Source of the DNA: Geothrix oryzisoli
GTDB taxonomy: Bacteria > Acidobacteriota > Holophagae > Holophagales > Holophagaceae
DNA: 64,000 bases
Direction: 5' to 3'
Assembly: GCF_022808865.1 (NCBI RefSeq)
Contig: NZ_JAKZLB010000001.1
Span: 124,001-188,000, forward strand
Shown: in pieces, positions 17,782-26,063 of the stretch
Numbering within the stretch: the first letter of the stretch is position 1
Layout of the letters: every line of letters begins with the position of its first letter
Program-made: the position numbers and the translations under genes
Notes under the pieces: model-generated
Seen by the model: only the letters and a program-made list of their open reading frames with translations
Databases searched by the model: none
What the model was told of the DNA's origin: nothing

Positions 17782-17814
17782 GGCCCGGAATCCGGCTGGG
17801 CCGGATTCCGGGCC
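17782..17814 (+). terminator. GC-only hairpin after rho
   Basis: A perfect 14-bp stem (17782-17795 with 17801-17814) and a 5-base loop CTGGG, seven bases past the rho stop. There is no T-tract, so it may act as an RNA 3'-end barrier or only weakly as a terminator. Confidence 0.5.
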
Positions 17815-17886
17815 CACCCCGACACGCCCCCCCCCCCGGCCGCTCGCGCCCGGCCCCTGAGTGGGGCTGGGCCGGATTCCGGGCCC
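17794..17886. repeat. 22-bp direct repeat pair around a C11 tract, rho-dus spacer
   Basis: An identical 22-bp sequence occurs at 17794-17815 and 17865-17886. Between them is an uninterrupted run of 11 C at 17827-17837. The first copy includes the loop and right arm of the hairpin after rho. The second copy ends just before the dus promoter region. Confidence 0.75.
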
Positions 17887-17890
17887 CCGC

Positions 17891-17896
17891 TACACT
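17891..17896 (+). promoter_or_regulatory. candidate -10 element of dus
   Basis: TACACT in the decamer GCTACACTGG, 17 bp before the dus ATG. The identical decamer precedes rbfA. No convincing -35 box. Confidence 0.35.
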
Positions 17897-17913
17897 GGAA
17901 GGTCGGACAGACC

Positions 17914-18894
17914 ATGACCTTCCCGCATTCACCCTTCCAGATCCGCGACGTCGAGGTGCCCAACCGCCTCGTGATGGCGCCGCTACATGAGATCACCGAC
18001 CAGCCCTTCCGGAAGTTCATCCGGGAGATCGGGGGGGTGGGGCTGGTGGTGTCGGAGATGATCAGCAGCGAGGCGCTGATCCGCCACGCGGTGAAGGCCG
18101 AGAAGATGATGGCGGCCACGGGTGAGCGGCCACTCTCCATGCAGATCTCCGGGGGACGCCCGGAGGCGCTGGCCGAGGGCGCGGCGCTGTGCGAGACCGC
18201 CGGGGCGGATCTGGTGGACCTGAACATGGGCTGCCCGGCCAGCAACGTCACCAAGGGCGGCGCGGGCTCCGCCCTGCTCAAGGACATCCGCCTGGCGGAG
18301 CGCTGCGTCACGGGCATGGTGAAGGCCGTGAAGGTGCCCGTGACCGTGAAGATGCGCGCGGGCTGGGACGCCTCCCAGAAGGAGCGGGGCGAGTTCCTGG
18401 ACTTCCTGCGCATGTTCGAGGCCGCGGGCGTGCAGGCGCTGGCCATCCATCCCCGGACCCGCGCCCAGCAGTACGAGGGCCACGCGGACTGGAGCATCAT
18501 CGCCCGGGCCGTGGAGGCGGGCACCTCCTATCCCATCATCGGCAACGGCGACGTGAATCTCCGGGAAGATGCGTACCGCATGGTCGAGGAGACGGGCTGC
18601 GCGGCCGTGATGATCGGCCGGGGCGCCCTCTACAACCCCTTTCTCTTCCGGCAGATCCTGGAGCCGGCCTTCGTCGTGACCACGGAGATGCGCATCGACG
18701 CCACCCTGCGGCTCTTCCAGATCCTGCTGGACCTGCTGGAGCCCCGGGAGGCCCTGCACAAGATCAAGAAGATCGGCGCCTGGTTCACCAAGGGCGTGCC
18801 CGGCGGCCACGGCTTCCGCCAGAATCTCCACGCCGCCAGCGATCCCCAGGCCCTCATGGCCGCCATCGACGCGCTGAGGCACCAGGCGGCTTAG
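17914..18894 (+). CDS. dus: tRNA-dihydrouridine synthase (DusB-like)
   Basis: FMN-dependent reduction of uridine to dihydrouridine in tRNA. The 326-residue TIM-barrel protein shows [12 protein letters not shown] (22-33) for FMN binding, NMGCPAS with catalytic Cys107, KMRAGWD near 148, [17 protein letters not shown] near 172-188 and the FMN-phosphate loop IIGNGDV and [14 protein letters not shown] precedes the ATG. The stop overlaps the stop of the convergent HerA-like gene by four bases, so no terminator separates them. Confidence 0.95.
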   Translation: MTFPHSPFQIRDVEVPNRLVMAPLHEITDQPFRKFIREIGGVGLVVSEMISSEALIRHAVKAEKMMAATGERPLSMQISGGRPEALAEGAALCETAGADLVDLNMGCPASNVTKGGAGSALLKDIRLAERCVTGMVKAVKVPVTVKMRAGWDASQKERGEFLDFLRMFEAAGVQALAIHPRTRAQQYEGHADWSIIARAVEAGTSYPIIGNGDVNLREDAYRMVEETGCAAVMIGRGALYNPFLFRQILEPAFVVTTEMRIDATLRLFQILLDLLEPREALHKIKKIGAWFTKGVPGGHGFRQNLHAASDPQALMAAIDALRHQAA

Positions 18895-20363
18895 CGCCTG
18901 CGTCCTCCGCCTCCGAAGATGGACCCCATGACGCCCCGGATGATCTGGCGGCCGATGGAGCTGCCGGCGGCGCGGATGACGCTCTTGCCGAAGGCCTCGA
19001 TCATGGAGTCGCTGCGCCGCGCGGGTTCCTTGTCGGCCTTGGCTTCCGCCTTGGCCTGGGCCTCGGCGGCCTCCTGCTGCATGGCCTGTTCGGCGCGGGC
19101 CTTGAGCTTCTCGAAGGCGCTCTCCCGGTCCACGGCCTGCTCATAGTGGCCTGCCAGGAGAGAGGTCTTGATGACCTGCTGCCGCTCCTCTGGCGTGATG
19201 GGCGAGAGCTGGCTCTGGGGTGGGCAGACGAAGGCGCGCTCCACGATGCCGGGACGGCCCTTCTCGTCCAGCAGGGACACCAGGGCCTCGCCCACGGCCA
19301 GTTCAGTGATGGCAGTCGCCACGTCCAGGTCCGGGTTGGCCCGGAAGGTCTCGGCGGCGGCCTTCACAGCCTTCTGGTCGCGGGGCGTGAAGGCGCGCAG
19401 CGCATGCTGCACGCGGTTGCCCAGCTGGCCCAATACCTTCTCGGGGATGTCCAGCGGGTTCTGGCTCACGAAGTAGACGCCCACCCCCTTGGAACGCACC
19501 AGGCGCACCACCTGCTCGATCTTGTCCAGCAGGGCGTCGGGCGCGTCATTGAAGAGGAGGTGCGCCTCGTCGAAGAAGAAGGCCAGCTTGGGCTTCTCGG
19601 GATCGCCCACCTCGGGCAGGCGCTCGAAGAGCTCCGACAGCAGCCAGAGGAGGAAGGTCGCGTAGAGCTTGGGCGCATTGATGAGCTTGTCCGCCGCCAG
19701 GATGTTGATGACGCCCCGGCCCTTGGCGTCTGTCTGGATGAGATCGTCGAGGTCCAGGGCGGGTTCGCCGAAGAAGACCTCGCCGCCCTGGCTCTCCAGC
19801 TCCAGCAGGCCGCGCTGGATGGCGCCGATGCTGGCGGCGGAGACATTGCCGTACTGGGTCTTGAACTCGGCGGCATGGTCGCCCACGAACTGGAGCATGC
19901 TGCGCAGGTCCTTGAGGTCGAGCAGCAGCAGGCCGTTGTCGTCGGCGATCTTGAACACCAGGTTCAGCACGCCGCCCTGGGTGTCGTTGAGGTTCAGCAG
20001 CCGGGAGAAGAGCAGGGGCCCCATGTCGCTGATGGTGGTGCGCACCGGGTGGCCCTGCTGGCCGTAGAGGTCCCAGAACGCCACGGGATAGCCCTGGTAT
20101 TCGAAGCCCTCGAGCTTCAGCTGGTCGACGCGCTCGGCCACCTTGGGGTTGTCACCGCCGGGCTTGCAGAGGCCCGGCAGGTCGCCCTTCACGTCCGCCA
20201 GGAACACCGGCACACCGATGGCGGAGAACCGCTCGGCCATGGTGCGCAGCGTCACCGTCTTGCCGGTACCTGTGGCTCCGGCCACCAGCCCGTGGCGGTT
20301 GGCCATGCGGGGCAGCAGGACGAGATCAGACGCGCCTTTGGCGATCAGCAGGGGCTCGGACAT
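18891..20363 (-). CDS. HerA/DUF853-type P-loop ATPase
   Basis: A 490-residue ATPase of the helicase-HerA-like (DUF853) family. Walker A is GATGTGKT at 29-36, Walker B is [12 protein letters not shown] near 265, and the [22 protein letters not shown] segment near 305 is characteristic. The C-terminal 60 residues contain an Ala/Lys/Glu-rich coil and a Gly-rich tail. Family members are predicted DNA-translocating or helicase-like ATPases with poorly known roles. It lies 35 bp after the CDF transporter gene in the same direction. Start ATG 20363 gives the normal [10 protein letters not shown] opening. Confidence 0.88.
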   Translation of the reverse strand: MSEPLLIAKGASDLVLLPRMANRHGLVAGATGTGKTVTLRTMAERFSAIGVPVFLADVKGDLPGLCKPGGDNPKVAERVDQLKLEGFEYQGYPVAFWDLYGQQGHPVRTTISDMGPLLFSRLLNLNDTQGGVLNLVFKIADDNGLLLLDLKDLRSMLQFVGDHAAEFKTQYGNVSAASIGAIQRGLLELESQGGEVFFGEPALDLDDLIQTDAKGRGVINILAADKLINAPKLYATFLLWLLSELFERLPEVGDPEKPKLAFFFDEAHLLFNDAPDALLDKIEQVVRLVRSKGVGVYFVSQNPLDIPEKVLGQLGNRVQHALRAFTPRDQKAVKAAAETFRANPDLDVATAITELAVGEALVSLLDEKGRPGIVERAFVCPPQSQLSPITPEERQQVIKTSLLAGHYEQAVDRESAFEKLKARAEQAMQQEAAEAQAKAEAKADKEPARRSDSMIEAFGKSVIRAAGSSIGRQIIRGVMGSIFGGGGRRR

Positions 20364-20398
20364 GGGGGCCTCGTGAAGGTGGAGGGGATGCGATCGAT

Positions 20399-21388
20399 TC
20401 AGGCCGGCCCTGCGGCCGTGGCCTCTTCCAGGGAGAAGGCCGTATCGCCGGTCTGGGGCGCCCGCCGGATGGCACAGGCCTCGGCCGGGCAGCGCTCGCA
20501 GTAGAGGCGTCCGCAGGGATCCACGTGCGTGTGCACCTCCCCTTCGATGTCGGCCCCCTCCAGCGCACGCTTGCCGAAGCCTTCGCAGAGGTCGTGGGCC
20601 TGGCGCACGGGGTAGTACTCGGGCACGACCATGTGCACGTCCACGTGGGTGTACCGGCCTGAACGGAAGGTCCGCATCTCGTGGACGGCGATGATGTCCC
20701 AGGTGCGGGTGCGGTTCATGGCCGCCAGGACCTTGCTGAGCACTTCGGGATCCTCCATGTCCAGCAGGGCCTGGGAGGATTCCTTCACCAGCCGGAAGCC
20801 TGTGCGGGCCAGCAGGAGGCCGACGATCATGGCCATGACGGGATCGAGCCACTTGATGCCTGTGAGCTTCACGGCCAGCAGGCCGGAGGCGATGCCCACG
20901 GTGGTCCAGAAGTCGGAAAGGATGTGGTGGCCGTCCGCCTCCAGGGCCCGGGAGCGGGTCTTGCGGCCCTGGGTGAGGAGGAACCAGCCCAGCAGCCCAT
21001 TGAGGGCGCCGGCCAGCAGGTTGACGGCCAGGCCCCGGCCCAGGTCCTTCAGCACCACACCGTGGATGAGCCCCTCGGCGGCCTCGAACAGGATGAAGGC
21101 GGCCGCCAGGGAGATGAGGCCACCCTCGAAGGCGGCGCTGAAGTGCTCGATCTTGCCGTGGCCGTAGGGATGTTCCTTGTCCGCGGGCTTGCCTGAGAAG
21201 ACCACGGCGCCCAAAGCGAAGATGGCGGCCACGACGTTCACGACGCTTTCGATGGCGTCGGATTTCAGGGCCACGGATCCCGAGAGCAGGTAGGACAGGT
21301 ATTTCAGGCCGAGGACCGCCACCCCTGCCGTGATGGACAGGAGGGCGATGCGGACCCGGGATCGCTGTTCGAGGTGTTCGGCGGACAT
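20399..21388 (-). CDS. cation diffusion facilitator metal exporter with cysteine-rich C-terminus
   Basis: Proton-coupled efflux of Zn2+, Fe2+ or similar divalent cations across the inner membrane. The 329-residue protein has about six membrane segments between residues 15 and 205, the metal-site Asp in SDAIES (near 43) and HHILSD (near 153), the [11 protein letters not shown] block near 73-83, and a cytoplasmic C-terminal domain. Beyond the usual end it carries a cysteine cluster [14 protein letters not shown] (C-x4-C-x2-C-x4-C), unusual for CDF proteins. GGAG precedes ATG 21388. Confidence 0.92.
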   Translation of the reverse strand: MSAEHLEQRSRVRIALLSITAGVAVLGLKYLSYLLSGSVALKSDAIESVVNVVAAIFALGAVVFSGKPADKEHPYGHGKIEHFSAAFEGGLISLAAAFILFEAAEGLIHGVVLKDLGRGLAVNLLAGALNGLLGWFLLTQGRKTRSRALEADGHHILSDFWTTVGIASGLLAVKLTGIKWLDPVMAMIVGLLLARTGFRLVKESSQALLDMEDPEVLSKVLAAMNRTRTWDIIAVHEMRTFRSGRYTHVDVHMVVPEYYPVRQAHDLCEGFGKRALEGADIEGEVHTHVDPCGRLYCERCPAEACAIRRAPQTGDTAFSLEEATAAGPA

Positions 21389-21433
21389 GGCAACTCCGGC
21401 CTCCACGGTACCAGCCGAAAGGAGGAAAGGACT

Positions 21434-21517
21434 CACGAAGGGCACGAAGGGAAAACGAGAACACGAAGACAAAGACTCATCCTTCGTGGTCCGGCTCGAT
21501 TCTTCGCGCCCTTCGTG
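21434..21517. repeat. CACGAAG inverted-repeat cluster
   Basis: Three CACGAAG words (21434, 21443, 21462) are followed by two inverted CTTCGTG words (21482, 21511). CACGAAGGGC at 21434-21443 pairs perfectly with 21508-21517, and CACGAAG at 21462-21468 with 21482-21488, giving nested hairpins. The element is less GC-rich than its surroundings and lies between the unknown gene's 3' end and the CDF gene start. Confidence 0.6.
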
Positions 21518-21533
21518 GAGATCTTTTGCGGGT

Positions 21534-22721
21534 CTATTCGAAGTCCTCGAAGAGCCCCCGCTGGAACCCATTCCCGGGGTCGGCCGGGAAGGGGAAGGCC
21601 GCCGGTGCGGACCAGGGACGATCAGGATCGAAGGGCGCCGGGGGCGGCAAGTCCGGCGGCAGCCAGCGGAGGGCGGGGGCAGGCTGGATCTGGGCCAGCA
21701 TGGCCTGGGCCCCGGCCTCGGGCGGCACGGCGGGTACCCGCAGGAGGATGGTGGGGGGATGGTCGAGGGTGTCGGTCCAGCCGGCGGGCTGGAGGGCGCG
21801 GGCCTCCAGGGGCGCGGGGTCGCGCGGGTCTGCGGCGAGTCCGGGCGTGAAGGCGCCGGGCGCGGGCGGAAGGGGCAGGCTCGCTCGCCAGGGCAGGCCT
21901 TCCCGAAGCGCCTGGCGCCCGAGCAGAGCGGCGATCCGCGGATCGCCGCAGGCACCCAGGTGGATCGGCGTTCTCAGCCGTTCCTGGAGCAGGGCCTTCA
22001 GGGCGCGAAGCTGCCCGAAGGCGGCGGGCCAGGCGCCTCCGGCCCGCTGGAACTCGATGCCGCCTGCCAGGGCCAGCCGCCAGCCCGCGGCCCGGCGCAG
22101 GAAGGGGAGGTCCACCCAGGCGTTCGCTGACAGGCGCTGGGCCAACCCCCGTTCCGCCGCGCCCTGGGCCTCCGACATGGCGGTGATCAGGGCTTCGCCG
22201 GAGGCCAGGGTGGAGAGGGCTCCGAGGGGCAGGGTCACTTCACCCCAGAGCCAGCCGGGGGGCACTTCGTCGCCGGGCGCGGGCGTGCCCAGGTCCGGCA
22301 GGCGCCAGGTCGTGGCGACCCGCGGAACCCAGCCGACCACGCCCTGGCGCCAGGCTTCGCCGAGGGGTCCCTCGGGCATCTCGGGGGTGTGGAGCCAGGC
22401 CCGGAAGGCGCCGCCGGGGAGCTGCGCCGCCGCCTCCGGCCCGAGGTGCAGGGCCAGCCCGGGGATGGCGGAGATGGCCTCCCACCAGCCTTGCCGGGAC
22501 TCGGCGGGCAGGGCCTCCATCCAGGCCGGGGGATGGTCCCAGATCAGGCCAAAGCCCCCGGGGAGCAGGGCCGCCAGGTTCATGAGCCGGGCCAGGGCGC
22601 GGCCCGGCGCCGCATGGACCGAGGCCAGCCCTTCTTCGAGGAAGCGCGAGCCCGACCAGCCCGCCCAGGGGCCGTCCGTGGCAGCGCGCAGCATGAAGCC
22701 CCGGCCTTCGTCCTCCGTCAC
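21534..22721 (-). CDS. hypothetical protein coupled to thiD
   Basis: A 395-residue protein I cannot assign to a family. It is rich in Ala, Gly, Leu, Pro and Trp, has no signal peptide, no clear membrane segment and no nucleotide-binding loop. The N-terminal half has regularly spaced Trp-containing segments (WAGWSG, WWEAIS, WLHTPEMPEG); the last 60 residues are Pro-rich and look extended. Start is GTG 22721 with GGAGG five bases before it, overlapping the thiD stop as GTGA, so translation is coupled. A thiamine-related role is only a guess from position. Confidence 0.7.
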   Translation of the reverse strand: MTEDEGRGFMLRAATDGPWAGWSGSRFLEEGLASVHAAPGRALARLMNLAALLPGGFGLIWDHPPAWMEALPAESRQGWWEAISAIPGLALHLGPEAAAQLPGGAFRAWLHTPEMPEGPLGEAWRQGVVGWVPRVATTWRLPDLGTPAPGDEVPPGWLWGEVTLPLGALSTLASGEALITAMSEAQGAAERGLAQRLSANAWVDLPFLRRAAGWRLALAGGIEFQRAGGAWPAAFGQLRALKALLQERLRTPIHLGACGDPRIAALLGRQALREGLPWRASLPLPPAPGAFTPGLAADPRDPAPLEARALQPAGWTDTLDHPPTILLRVPAVPPEAGAQAMLAQIQPAPALRWLPPDLPPPAPFDPDRPWSAPAAFPFPADPGNGFQRGLFEDFE

Positions 22722-23566
22722 CGGGCCTCCCCGGCAGCGGATGCTGATCTCAGGGCCATGGGCGCGAACATGGGCCGGCCCGCGCCGCCCGGCGTGAAGG
22801 CCAGGGCCCAGCTCTCCCGGAGGCGACGGGCGGACTCCCGGGCGGCGGCGCGATCCTCGAGGCCTCCCAGGCGCAGGCCGAGCCAGGTGGCGGACAGGAG
22901 GCAGCCCGTGCCGCGGCGCTGGCCGGGCAGGCGTGGCGCGGCCTCGAGGCGTTCGATGCCCTCCCGGGTGATCCACAAATCCTGGATCAAGTCCCCCGGG
23001 GCATGGCCGCCCTTGAGCCACACGGCCGCGGCACCAGCCTCGAGCCAGGGCGTGGCCAGCCGTTCCGGGGCGGCCCCTTGGATGGCCTCGGGAGGCAGAC
23101 CGGCGAAGGCGGCGGCTTCGCCCCGGTTGGGGCTGACCACCCAGCCGCCCATGGGCAGCAGGTCCGCAGCCATGCGGCGCAGATCGCCGCCGTCGTGCAG
23201 GCCCACCCCGGCGCTGGGGGCCAGGATGGGGTCCCAGATGCGCACGGGCGGTGCGAGGTGGCGCAGGGTGGCGCAGAGCCGCCGAAAGGGGCCGGCCTCC
23301 AGGGCGCAGAGGCTGAGCTTCACGCCCCAGCGGCCCGCCAGATGGGGGGCGAGGGTTTCGAGGCGCTGGACCGGGTCCATCCCCGGAGCCTCGATCCGGG
23401 TGCAGGCCAGGCCGTTCTGGAGCGTCTCCGCCAAGCTCACGGCCATGGGCTGGCAACCCAGCTCCGCCAGGGCGAGGGCATCGCGCAGGAGACCTGCTCC
23501 CCCGGACGGGTCCATCCCGCCCAGGCACAGGGCGACCGGCGGGGCGCTGAGGCGAGAGTCATCCAT
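22718..23566 (-). CDS. thiD: hydroxymethylpyrimidine/phosphomethylpyrimidine kinase
   Basis: Phosphorylates HMP and HMP-phosphate in thiamine synthesis. The 282-residue ribokinase-like protein has the ALCLGGMDPSGGAGLLRD opening (near 12-29), the VVSPNRGEAAAFAG block near 145 and the anion-hole/catalytic segment GQRRGTGCLLSA near 217 with Asp replaced by Gly-Thr-Gly-Cys context typical of ThiD. ATG 23566 is the likely start; a GTG seven codons upstream lacks a ribosome binding site. The thiamine link is of interest because the oxidoreductase at 5.8-8.6 kb needs thiamine diphosphate. Confidence 0.88.
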   Translation of the reverse strand: MDDSRLSAPPVALCLGGMDPSGGAGLLRDALALAELGCQPMAVSLAETLQNGLACTRIEAPGMDPVQRLETLAPHLAGRWGVKLSLCALEAGPFRRLCATLRHLAPPVRIWDPILAPSAGVGLHDGGDLRRMAADLLPMGGWVVSPNRGEAAAFAGLPPEAIQGAAPERLATPWLEAGAAAVWLKGGHAPGDLIQDLWITREGIERLEAAPRLPGQRRGTGCLLSATWLGLRLGGLEDRAAARESARRLRESWALAFTPGGAGRPMFAPMALRSASAAGEAR

Positions 23567-23722
23567 GGCGAAGTCCCAGGATGACACAGGATGAGGGCCC
23601 GGCGCTCCTCTCGAGGCTCATCCGGATCACAAAGAAAGACGGGGTTTACAGCGCTCCGACCGGGGGAAAACGAGGGTCCGGGCCCCACACGGGTTCCAAC
23701 GGGTCATGGGCCATTAATATTT

Positions 23723-23769
23723 AAAAAAAGCGCTTTGACGCGAAACAGGGCCCACCGAAGCGGGCCCTG
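23723..23769 (-). terminator. intrinsic terminator of the HU gene
   Basis: Reading on the minus strand, CAGGGCCC and GGGCCCTG form an 8-bp stem (23746-23753 with 23762-23769), 37 bp past the HU stop, followed by an AAAGCGCTTT hairpin that runs into seven T residues (23723-23729). The two parts together look like a reliable intrinsic terminator. Confidence 0.75.
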
Positions 23770-23806
23770 CGATCCTGGTGTCCGGCCGAAGCCGGTCAGG
23801 CTGGTC

Positions 23807-24103
23807 CTACTTGCGCTTCTTGCCGCCCTTGCCGTTGACTTCGTCAGCGAGCTTCTTGCCGGGCTTGAACTTGGCGACCTTCTTGGCAGCGATCTTGATG
23901 GGCTTGTTGTCGCGGGGGTTGCGGCCGGTCCGGGCGCCACGGTTGGCGACGGAGAAGGTGCCGAAGCCCACGAGGGTGACCTTGTCGCCGGTGCGCAGAG
24001 CGCCGGAGATGCCACCGAGCACCTGGTCCAGGGCCGCAGCGGCCTGGGCCTTGGTGATGCCGGCCTTGTCGGCGACGGCGCTGACCAGTTCAGCCTTGTT
24101 CAT
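23807..24103 (-). CDS. hup: HU-family DNA-binding protein
   Basis: A 98-residue histone-like nucleoid protein that bends DNA. The opening MNKAELVSAVADKAGITKAQ, the VTLVGFGTFSV strand near 43-53 and the DNA-intercalating arm RTGRNPRDNKPIKI with the key Pro are all present; the C-terminus adds a short lysine tail (GKGGKKRK). GGAGG precedes the ATG. It stands alone in a 0.7-kb AT-richer region with its own promoter and terminator, fitting a highly expressed gene. Confidence 0.97.
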   Translation of the reverse strand: MNKAELVSAVADKAGITKAQAAAALDQVLGGISGALRTGDKVTLVGFGTFSVANRGARTGRNPRDNKPIKIAAKKVAKFKPGKKLADEVNGKGGKKRK

Positions 24104-24466
24104 GGAAACCTCCGAATTTGGGGACTGTGTCCCCGGGTTGAGAGAAACGGAATCGGCTCCACGCGGAGACGACCGTGGCTACTGGATTTTCGAATATCAT
24201 TTGCCCGCAAAGGCCCATGAATACTGTATTTCCTAAACTGCCAAGAAGCTACGCCGCAGATGTAGCACGGTCAAGGCTTTTATTTGAAAAAAAAACGGAG
24301 ATCGGCTCCCCTGCGGAATCTAGGCTGGCATGGAACATCCGGATGGGCGGAAATACTGGCACCTAAGTTCCATGGATGGCACAGATCACCGTAGAACGGG
24401 CCATTGGGGAAGAGCCTCGGCGCGGAAGGCCTGCCGAGGGGCGGTTCGGGGCCTATGATGGGTCCT
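24104..24466. other. AT-richer intergenic region upstream of hup and truA
   Basis: A 363-bp stretch without a supported gene. It contains the candidate hup promoter (24246-24274), an A9 run at 24287-24295 and two similar ATCGGCTCC words (near 24151 and 24301). Its base composition is clearly lower in G+C than the surrounding genes. I see no structured RNA that I can name. Confidence 0.6.
24246..24274 (-). promoter_or_regulatory. candidate hup promoter
   Basis: On the minus strand TTGACC (24269-24274) and TAGCTT (24246-24251) are 17 bp apart. The -35 matches five of six bases, the -10 only three. A start near 24239 would leave a leader of about 135 nt before hup. Confidence 0.4.
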
Positions 24467-25258
24467 ATGACGCATCCATACTTCCTCACCGTGGCCTATG
24501 CGGGCGGGGGCTTTCACGGCTGGCAGATCCAGACGAGCCTGCGGAGCGGGCAGGGGGATCTCTGGAAGGCGCTGCGGGCCTTCGATCCGGAGGCGCCCCT
24601 GCCCCAGGGTACGGGGCGCACCGATGCGGGCGTGCATGCCCGGGCGCAGGGCGTGCTGATCCAGGCCAACCGGGAGTGGGATCCCTACCGTCTGCTGGCG
24701 GCCCTGAACGCGCACTTGCCGAGGGATATCCGGGTGATGCGGGCGCAACCCGCGCCAGCAGGGTTCTTCCCGCGCCAGCATGCGGTGGCCAAGCGCTACA
24801 TCTACCGGCTGGGCCTGGGGCCGGCGGAGGATCCTCTGATGGCGCCCTTCCGCTGGCACATCCGCCAGGCCGGACCTCTCGACCTCCTGGCCATGGCCGC
24901 GGCGGTTCCGCCCCTGCTCGGCACCCATGATTTCTCCAGCTTCCGCTGCACCGAATGCGCCGCGAAGACACCGGTCCGGACCCTGCACGGCATCCGGTTC
25001 GCGCCCAGCGAGGGCGGCGTGGACCTCGTCTTCGAGGGCAGCAGCTTCCTCATGCATCAGGTCCGCATCATGACCGGCACGCTGGTGGAGGTGGGGAAGG
25101 GGCGGCGCCGCCCGGATTCTCTCGGCGCCGTGCTGGCCGCGAAGGACCGCACCCGGGCTGGGCTCACGGCACCGCCCGAAGGCCTCTGCCTGGAGAAGGT
25201 CTGGTACGAGGCCGCATGGGCGATCGGCGAGCCCAGCCCCTGGGGTGAGCGGGGTTGA
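24467..25258 (+). CDS. truA: tRNA pseudouridine(38-40) synthase
   Basis: Forms pseudouridine in the tRNA anticodon stem-loop. The 264-residue protein has the FLTVAYAGGGFHGWQ opening (6-20), catalytic Asp53 in GTGRTDAGVHA, the AVAKRYIYRL block and FLMHQVRIMTGTLVEVG near 205. Start ATG 24467 gives the usual length; ATG 24455 and 24458 lie just upstream in frame and cannot be excluded because no clear ribosome binding site is seen. It ends 15 bp before an interleaved inverted-repeat structure. Confidence 0.94.
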   Translation: MTHPYFLTVAYAGGGFHGWQIQTSLRSGQGDLWKALRAFDPEAPLPQGTGRTDAGVHARAQGVLIQANREWDPYRLLAALNAHLPRDIRVMRAQPAPAGFFPRQHAVAKRYIYRLGLGPAEDPLMAPFRWHIRQAGPLDLLAMAAAVPPLLGTHDFSSFRCTECAAKTPVRTLHGIRFAPSEGGVDLVFEGSSFLMHQVRIMTGTLVEVGKGRRRPDSLGAVLAAKDRTRAGLTAPPEGLCLEKVWYEAAWAIGEPSPWGERG

Positions 25259-25271
25259 AGCCGTCCCCGGT

Positions 25272-25335
25272 CCTCAGTCTTCAGTGAGGCTTCGCCCTTC
25301 CCGTCCATTTCTGAAGACTGAGGGCCGAAGCCTCA
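25272..25335. promoter_or_regulatory. interleaved inverted repeats (A-B-A'-B') between truA and convergent gene
   Basis: A is CCTCAGTCTTCAG at 25272-25284, its complement A' is at 25311-25323 (13 bp). B is TGAGGCTTCG at 25285-25294, its complement B' is at 25326-25335 (10 bp). The order A-B-A'-B' means both stems can coexist only as a pseudoknot. B' includes the stop codon of the convergent gene. It may act as the terminator for both genes. Positions and pairings are seen directly; the fold is inferred. Confidence 0.7.
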
Positions 25336-26040
25336 ATCCAGATAGAACCCGACGCCCTGCCAGACCTTGAAGCGGGTCTTGCCGTCCTTCGAGGTGGCTG
25401 GGTCGAAGACGAGCTTCTTGGCCGCCTCCACGCAGGCCTCGCCCGCCTCCTTCACGTCGGGTCCGTCGCCGGGGAGGCCTTGGATCAGGCGGGAGGCGAC
25501 CACCTCGCCCTTCTCGTTCACCAGCACGTTCACCACGACCACGCCCTTGGGCCGGCCGGAGAAGAGCCCTGAAGATTTCAGCCGGGGGACCACCCGGTTC
25601 AGGTTCAGAGGCCGCGCGGGCTGCACCTCCGCACCCAGGATCACCAGATCTCCTTCGGCGGGGACGGCGCTCACCTTCTGGCGGAGTTCCTCGTTCTCGA
25701 CCTTGAGCCTCGCGGCCTCGGCCTTGGCCTCCTCGGCTTCCTGCCGGGCGACCCGGACATCCTTCAGGATGGCGTCGCCCCCGCGCTCGTTCTCCTGGAG
25801 GGTGGCACGGACCTGGTCGGCCTCCTTGCGGGCGGCTTCCGCGGCCGCCTTGGACAAGTCCCGGGCCTTCTGGGCGGCGGCCAGTTCCTGCTGGAGGTCT
25901 TCGGTGGCGGCCAGCCGCTGCTTGAGGCTGTCCCGCTCCTCGGTGAGCTGCCTGACCTGGGCCTGAAGCTGGGCGGGGGTGGGTTTCTTCGCCGCGGCGA
26001 GGGGCAAGGTGATCAGCAGCAGGGCGATGGCGATGCGCAT
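25333..26040 (-). CDS. exported coiled-coil protein with TonB-like C-terminal domain
   Basis: A 235-residue protein with a signal sequence (MRIAIALLLITLPLAAA, 1-17), a long heptad-rich coiled coil from about 20 to 135 (Glu/Ala/Arg/Lys-rich), and a C-terminal domain (about 145-235) with KGVVVVNVLVNEKGEVVASRL-type strands and a FDPATSKDGKTRF segment, as in TonB C-terminal-type domains. It is likely periplasmic. GGAGGC precedes ATG 26040. It follows the DUF4388 gene by 23 bp, so probably one transcript. TonB energy transduction is unlikely without a membrane anchor and Pro-rich linker. Confidence 0.8.
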   Translation of the reverse strand: MRIAIALLLITLPLAAAKKPTPAQLQAQVRQLTEERDSLKQRLAATEDLQQELAAAQKARDLSKAAAEAARKEADQVRATLQENERGGDAILKDVRVARQEAEEAKAEAARLKVENEELRQKVSAVPAEGDLVILGAEVQPARPLNLNRVVPRLKSSGLFSGRPKGVVVVNVLVNEKGEVVASRLIQGLPGDGPDVKEAGEACVEAAKKLVFDPATSKDGKTRFKVWQGVGFYLD

Positions 26041-26063
26041 GGCGCCTCCGGATCCGGGAGGGG

